8,929 bases of DNA, taken from assembly GCA_023436945.1 (NCBI GenBank), contig JAEZHG010000193.1, positions 1-8,929 on the forward strand, read 5' to 3'. The notes under the pieces were generated by a model that made no database searches, was not told where the DNA came from, and worked only from the letters and a program-made list of their open reading frames with translations. The position numbers and the translations under genes were made by a program. Below, in pieces: positions 5,371 through 8,929 of the stretch. The stretch is from Pseudomonadota bacterium (GTDB lineage Bacteria > Pseudomonadota > Alphaproteobacteria > Caulobacterales > Caulobacteraceae). Position 1 is the stretch's first letter. Each line of letters begins with the position of its first letter.

Positions 5371-6891
5371 ATGGCGACCGGCATCCACCACGTCACCAGT
5401 ATTACCGCCAATGTTCAGGCCAATGTGGATTTCTACATGGGCTTTCTGGGGCTCAGCCTCGTCAAACAGACGGCGGGCTTCGAGGATGCCGAGCAGCTTC
5501 ACCTGTTCTACGGTGATCCTGAAGGTCGCCCCGGAACGCTGGTCAGTTTCATGGTGTGGGAATCCACGGGCCGTGGCCGCACGGGGCTGGGGCAGGTTTC
5601 CGAAATCGCCTTCGCCGTCCCTGCGGACAGCCTTGGCGAATGGATGATGCGCGCCATCTCGGCAGGTATTCCCGCTGAAGGCCCGTACAAGGAGTTCGGC
5701 GAGTCCGTCCTGCGTCTCAAAGATCCCGACGGACTGATCATCAAACTGGTCGCCAGCGAAGCGGCGCTGGGCAGCGGCTCGGTGACGGTGCCCTGCTATA
5801 TTCGCGGCGTGACGATCCTTAGCGATCGTGCCGAAGAGACCGCCGACTTCCTCGGCCACTATGGCTATCAGCACGACAAGGTCGAGGGCGGTATTACCCG
5901 TCTGAAGTCCGAGACCGACATTGTCGATGTCCATGGTGTGACGGGCTTTGTGCCCTCGGTTAAGGGCGCGGGCGTTCCCGATCACGTGGCCTTCCGCGCA
6001 CCCGATGCCGAGGCGGTGAAAGCCCTGAATGAAACACTGAAAGACCGTGGCGCGACCCAGCCCCGCGACCTTCAGTATTTCACCTCCTTCTATGTGCGCG
6101 AGCCGGGCGGTCTGCTGATCGAATACGCCAGCGACCTTCCGGGTATGACTGTCAATGAACCCGCCGGGAGCCTTGGTCAGACGGTGGTCTTCCCGCCCGA
6201 GGTCATGTTCTTCCTGATCGACGATCTGAAGATCAGGCTGCCGCAGTTCTCGCGTCCGGGCGAGATGCGCGGGCCAAAACGCGATCTTCCCTTCGTGCAC
6301 CGCTTCTACTGGCCGGAAGACCCTGACGGTTTGACCATCGTGCTTCTACATGGTCCTAGCGGTGACGAGACCGAGCTTATGCCGCTGGCGCACAAGCTGA
6401 ACCCGCGCGCGGCCATACTGGGGGTGCGCGCCCGTGCGACCGAGGAGGGCAATTTGCGCTGGTTCCGTCGTCTGCCGCAGGGCGGTTTCGATCAGGCCGA
6501 CATCCGCGCCGAGGCCGCAGCCTTCAATGCGTTTTTGGCAGGGGCCATCCGTGGCTATGCGCTGGATGCGGACGACCTTTTGCTGCTTGGCTATTCGACG
6601 GGCGCAGACATGCTGGGCGCTGTGGCGCAGCTCTACCCCGAAAGTGTCCGCAAGGGCGTGATGATGCGCGCCCAAAAGGTGCTGGATGAGGGGGCGGGAG
6701 AGCAGGGCGGCAACGGCCAGCTCCTGATCCTGTCAGGGGCTGACGACCTTCTGGCCTCGGCGATGGCGGCGCTTACCCTGAAGTCCACTCTGGAACAGTC
6801 AGGCCATACTGTCAGCCAACAGACACTCAGCGCCGGTCACTGGATGGTCGATGCCGACAAGGCGGCGATTGCCGAATGGCTTAAGGCTTAG
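5371..6891 (+). CDS. Fusion of MhqO-like VOC ring-cleaving dioxygenase and MhqD-like alpha/beta hydrolase
   Basis: The 506-residue product joins two enzymes. Residues 1 to about 315 are two VOC (glyoxalase/extradiol dioxygenase) modules, opening MATGIHHVTSITANVQANVD. Likely metal ligands are H7, H205 (PDHVAFRAPD) and E251 (GGLLIEYASD); the equivalent first-module position near 125 is Lys. Residues from about 320 to 506 are a small alpha/beta hydrolase of the phospholipase/carboxylesterase type. HGPSGDE (327-333) forms the oxyanion region, the nucleophile is S409 in GYSTG, the acid is probably D458 in SGADD, and the histidine is H490 in AGHWM. In Bacillus subtilis MhqO and MhqD are separate proteins of the 2-methylhydroquinone/catechol response. 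The fusion suggests ring opening followed by hydrolysis of the product in one protein. The real substrate is unknown. It ends in a 4-base overlap with the convergent HPr gene. Confidence 0.9.
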   Translation: MATGIHHVTSITANVQANVDFYMGFLGLSLVKQTAGFEDAEQLHLFYGDPEGRPGTLVSFMVWESTGRGRTGLGQVSEIAFAVPADSLGEWMMRAISAGIPAEGPYKEFGESVLRLKDPDGLIIKLVASEAALGSGSVTVPCYIRGVTILSDRAEETADFLGHYGYQHDKVEGGITRLKSETDIVDVHGVTGFVPSVKGAGVPDHVAFRAPDAEAVKALNETLKDRGATQPRDLQYFTSFYVREPGGLLIEYASDLPGMTVNEPAGSLGQTVVFPPEVMFFLIDDLKIRLPQFSRPGEMRGPKRDLPFVHRFYWPEDPDGLTIVLLHGPSGDETELMPLAHKLNPRAAILGVRARATEEGNLRWFRRLPQGGFDQADIRAEAAAFNAFLAGAIRGYALDADDLLLLGYSTGADMLGAVAQLYPESVRKGVMMRAQKVLDEGAGEQGGNGQLLILSGADDLLASAMAALTLKSTLEQSGHTVSQQTLSAGHWMVDADKAAIAEWLKA

Positions 6892-7166
6892 ACCTCTTCG
6901 TCGAAGCGGCGGGCGACTAGGTCCGTCAGGGCGGCCATGGCCGCTTCGGCGTCAGGGCCGCTGGCGCTCACCTCGATGCTGGAGCCAATGCCGGCACCCA
7001 GCATCAAAAGGCCCATGATCGAGCGGGCATCGACGGTGGTGCCGTCCTTGCTGACGTGGATTTCGGATTCAAACTCTGAAGCCGTTTTCACGAATTTGGC
7101 AGAGGCGCGGGCGTGGAGTCCGCGCTGGTTACAGATCGCCAGTTCGGCGCGGACGGCTTCGCTCAT
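6888..7166 (-). CDS. ptsH: HPr family phosphocarrier protein
   Basis: The 92-residue product is a standard HPr. It has the phosphorylated histidine H18 in NQRGLHARASAKFV and the regulatory serine S49 in DARSIMGLLMLGA, which is the site used by HPr kinase. Both sites fit with the presence of hprK two genes upstream. HPr takes phosphate from enzyme I and passes it to EIIA, here probably for regulation rather than sugar uptake, since no EIIB or EIIC is seen. I chose the ATG at 7166 over an upstream alternative at 7187 because it forms an ATGA overlap with the EIIA stop and gives the usual HPr N-terminus. Its TAA (6890-6888) overlaps the stop of the convergent fusion gene. Enzyme I is not in the window. 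Confidence 0.95.
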   Translation of the reverse strand: MSEAVRAELAICNQRGLHARASAKFVKTASEFESEIHVSKDGTTVDARSIMGLLMLGAGIGSSIEVSASGPDAEAAMAALTDLVARRFDEEV

Positions 7167-7567
7167 TTGTCGCCTGCAAGAACCCAAGAAGCCACAGAGA
7201 TATATTTGCGCCCTGCATCCTGTGCGTGCGCCACACAGGCCTCAAGGCTCTCGCGACCCCGAACGCTGGCCAGCTTGATCAGCATCGGCAGGTTCAGACC
7301 GGCAATCACCTCGGCCTTGGTCTGCTCCATCACCGAGATGGCCAGATTGGACGGCGTGCCACCGAACATATCGGTCAGCAGGATCACGCCATCGCCATCA
7401 TCGACAGCCGCGGCGGCGTCGAGGATGTCGCGGCGGCGACGTTCCATGTCATCCTCGGGCCCGATGCAGATAGCTGCGACACCGCGTTGCGGGCCGACCA
7501 CGTGCTCCATCGCCGAGATGAATTCGGAGGCAAGACCTCCGTGGGTGACGATCACCAGACCGATCAT
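7163..7567 (-). CDS. PTS mannose-type EIIA domain protein
   Basis: The 134-residue product is a free-standing EIIA of the mannose/fructose/sorbose family. The phosphorylated histidine is H9 in MIGLVIVTHGG. The conserved LLTDMFGGTPSN loop sits at about 63-74 and packs against the active site. It accepts phosphate from HPr. Full sugar transporters of this family need EIIB, EIIC and EIID, none of which is present, so this member probably serves the regulatory PTS of alphaproteobacteria, where EIIA-Man, HPr and HprK are linked to ChvG/ChvI-type signalling. The stop overlaps the HPr start by four bases (ATGA), so translation is coupled. The start at 7567 has only a weak ribosome site (GGTAGAG). 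It lies 109 bases after the hprK stop, an unusually wide gap in this otherwise overlapping cluster. Confidence 0.95.
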   Translation of the reverse strand: MIGLVIVTHGGLASEFISAMEHVVGPQRGVAAICIGPEDDMERRRRDILDAAAAVDDGDGVILLTDMFGGTPSNLAISVMEQTKAEVIAGLNLPMLIKLASVRGRESLEACVAHAQDAGRKYISVASWVLAGDK

Positions 7568-7631
7568 GCAGTCTCTACCAAATGGCCAAACTCGCCGCTT
7601 CCGTCCGAAAGTTCGAAAACCCTCGTAAGGT

Positions 7632-7655
7632 GAACAGCCTTCCGAAAGACTGTTC
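7632..7655 (-). promoter_or_regulatory. Hairpin in the hprK-EIIA gap
   Basis: GAACAG (7632-7637) and CTGTTC (7650-7655) frame an inner part that continues the pairing (one G-U, then CTT with AAG), giving a continuous 10-bp stem on a UCGG loop in the minus-strand transcript. A second, smaller stem (AGGAC 7658-7662 with GTCCT 7672-7676) lies directly between it and the hprK stop. No T-run follows, so it is not a normal terminator. An mRNA processing or stabilising element is possible; this is inference. Confidence 0.45.
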
Positions 7656-7676
7656 TTAGGACAAAGACCGCGTCCT

Positions 7677-8099
7677 TCAAAGGGACTCTAAAGCCGCTGC
7701 GACCAAATGGGGGGCTGATGGGTGGATCAACTTTAGTGACAACAGCGGAATCTGGATCCCGGCGATATCTGTAACCCTCTGATCCGGAACGCGTTCGGGC
7801 TCAACATCAGACGCATCCACCACCAGCCACAGCCTCGATAGCGGCAGGTGCGAAAAGGGCAGAATACCGATACCGCGAAGCTCCATCGCGCCCTCAATGG
7901 TCATGGGCGAGGTCGCATAGGCATGCCCGCCACTGGCCCAGACGAAGGCCTGATCATCAACCACAAGCTGCGCGCCCAGGGACATCAGGCGAAGCGCCAG
8001 ATCGCTTTTGCCCAACCCGCTGCGCCCCCTGATCAGCACACCGCGCCATTGGCCACGCCTATAGAAAGCGACGACCGTGCCGTGGATGTGCTGGCTCAT
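7677..8099 (-). CDS. hprK: HPr kinase/phosphorylase, short alphaproteobacterial form
   Basis: The 140-residue product is the C-terminal catalytic half only, as usual in alphaproteobacteria; the Firmicute enzyme is about 310 residues with an extra N-terminal domain. The P-loop is GRSGLGKS (25-32). An acidic pair D48-D49 in QLVVDDQ serves as the Walker B-like motif. The AMELRGIGILPF stretch (71-82) matches the HprK signature. It phosphorylates or dephosphorylates the serine of HPr (S49 of the downstream gene). Its ATG shares one base with the TGA of the kinase gene upstream (TGATG), so it is translationally coupled to chvG. The stop at 7677 is followed by a 109-base gap with hairpins before EIIA. 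I see no truncation relative to related short forms. Confidence 0.92.
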   Translation of the reverse strand: MSQHIHGTVVAFYRRGQWRGVLIRGRSGLGKSDLALRLMSLGAQLVVDDQAFVWASGGHAYATSPMTIEGAMELRGIGILPFSHLPLSRLWLVVDASDVEPERVPDQRVTDIAGIQIPLLSLKLIHPSAPHLVAAALESL

Positions 8100-8929
8100 C
8101 AGAGGCGCTTGGTGGCGTTGGGCAGGCGCACGATGAAGGTGGCACCCTTGACGGTACCGTCCTCGTCAGTGCGGTTCTGGGCGACAACCGTGCCTTCATG
8201 GGCCTTTACGATCTGGCGCACGATAGACAGGCCAAGGCCAGAGTTGTTGCCAAACGCCGTGCCCTTCGGACGCGAGGTATAGAAGCGCTCGAAGACGGTT
8301 TCGAGGTTGTCGGGCGGAATGCCCGGGCCGTCATCCTCGACACGGATCTGCCAGAAGTCCGCACCGTCTTTCTCAAGAGACACGCGCACCTGCGACCCTT
8401 GCGGGCTGAAGGATCGGGCATTGTCGATCAGGTTTCGGAACACCTGACCCAGCGGCACATCGCGGCCCATCACGCCCACCGCCTCGACAGGCAGGGCGGT
8501 CAGCACAACCGGAATATCGCCTTCGCGCAGGCTGCCTTCATAGACATTGATGATGTCCCGCAGCAGCTCGCCCAGATCGATCGGGCGCGGACGGTCACGC
8601 GACAACTCCGCATCCAGACGCGAGGCGTTGGAAATGTCCGTAATGAGACGGTCCAGACGGCGCACATCCTGTTGCAACAGATTGGTGAGGCGCTCGCGTT
8701 GCTCGTCGGTCTTGACCAGCGGCAGGGTCTCCAGCGCCGAGCGGATCGAGGTCAGCGGGTTCTTGATCTCGTGCGACACATCGGCGGCAAAGCGCTCGAT
8801 GGCGTCCATACGCTGGCTCATGGTGTCGGTCATGGTCTCCAGTGCGCGGGCCAGACCGCCAACCTCATCCTTACGACCGGTCAGATCGGGTAGGGAGATG
8901 GCGCGGGCGCGTTGCAGGCGCACCTGATC
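8099..8929 (-). CDS. chvG: ChvG-like sensor histidine kinase, C-terminal part (cut by window edge)
   Basis: The frame runs off the right edge with 276 residues visible; a GTG at 8923 is internal, not the start, because the frame is open through it. The visible part begins at the end of a HAMP domain (SLPDLTGRKDEVGGLARALE). It continues with the dimerisation/phosphoacceptor domain, H53 in ERFAADVSHEIKNPLTSIRS. The ATP-binding domain has the N-box FRNLIDN (164-170), the G1 box EDDGPGIP (198-205), the F-box FERFY (213-217) and the G2 box GLGLSIV (231-237). The wording AADVSHEIKNPLTSIRSALE and the neighbouring hprK-EIIA-HPr order point to ChvG/ExoS, partner of the ChvI response regulator, which senses envelope or acid stress. 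The sensor domain and transmembrane helices lie outside, so the ChvG name depends on context. Confidence 0.9.
   Translation of the reverse strand, partial: DQVRLQRARAISLPDLTGRKDEVGGLARALETMTDTMSQRMDAIERFAADVSHEIKNPLTSIRSALETLPLVKTDEQRERLTNLLQQDVRRLDRLITDISNASRLDAELSRDRPRPIDLGELLRDIINVYEGSLREGDIPVVLTALPVEAVGVMGRDVPLGQVFRNLIDNARSFSPQGSQVRVSLEKDGADFWQIRVEDDGPGIPPDNLETVFERFYTSRPKGTAFGNNSGLGLSIVRQIVKAHEGTVVAQNRTDEDGTVKGATFIVRLPNATKRL

Noticed and set aside
5311..6300. Long minus-strand open frame of 329 codons opposite the fusion gene
   Set aside because: It is a shadow of the GC-rich coding strand: no recognisable domain, and the plus-strand frame has complete enzyme motifs and a ribosome site.
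8198..8893. 231-codon plus-strand open frame opposite the histidine kinase
   Set aside because: All kinase boxes are intact on the minus strand; the antisense product is His/Arg/Gln-rich without motifs.

Overview
The window looks like a piece of an alphaproteobacterial chromosome, most likely from Caulobacterales with a GC content nearer 60% than 67% (Asticcacaulis would fit; this is inference). Three things support that: a ChvG-like histidine kinase followed by a short one-domain HprK, a mannose-type EIIA and HPr, which is a typical alphaproteobacterial order; a flagellin whose N-terminus has the 'KDNGA' pattern of Caulobacter flagellins; and a beta-class GST.

Layout from left to right. Positions 2-904 (minus) hold a DUF418/YeiB-like membrane protein cut by the left edge, then an unrecognised multi-pass membrane protein. 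The latter is coupled by a one-base stop/start overlap to 3-hydroxybutyryl-CoA dehydrogenase (904-1785, minus). Next come a YggT-family membrane protein (1920-2246, minus), a divergent tRNA-Ala(CGC) at 2372-2447 with a good promoter and a compact palindromic terminator, and a large flagellin (2459-4261, minus) whose central region carries two copies of a ~91-residue beta-rich domain. A 419-base gap without a clear gene (4262-4680) follows.

On the plus strand there is a beta-class glutathione S-transferase (4681-5298), a strong intrinsic terminator (5324-5358), and a 506-residue fusion (5371-6891) of an MhqO-like VOC ring-cleaving dioxygenase with an MhqD-like alpha/beta hydrolase. GST and fusion together suggest a quinone/electrophile detoxification locus. 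The fusion ends tail to tail with, and overlaps by 4 bases, the last gene of the minus-strand signalling block: chvG (partial, right edge), hprK, PTS EIIA(Man-type), HPr.

The signalling block should act as a regulatory phosphorelay: the kinase senses envelope or acid stress, HprK phosphorylates HPr on its serine, and EIIA and HPr pass phosphate on histidines. No sugar permease (EIIB/EIIC) is visible here.

I see no CRISPR array, transposase, phage gene or evident defence system. The most unusual items are the flagellin with the duplicated insert, the dioxygenase-hydrolase fusion, and the terminator placed 12 bases before the fusion's start codon.
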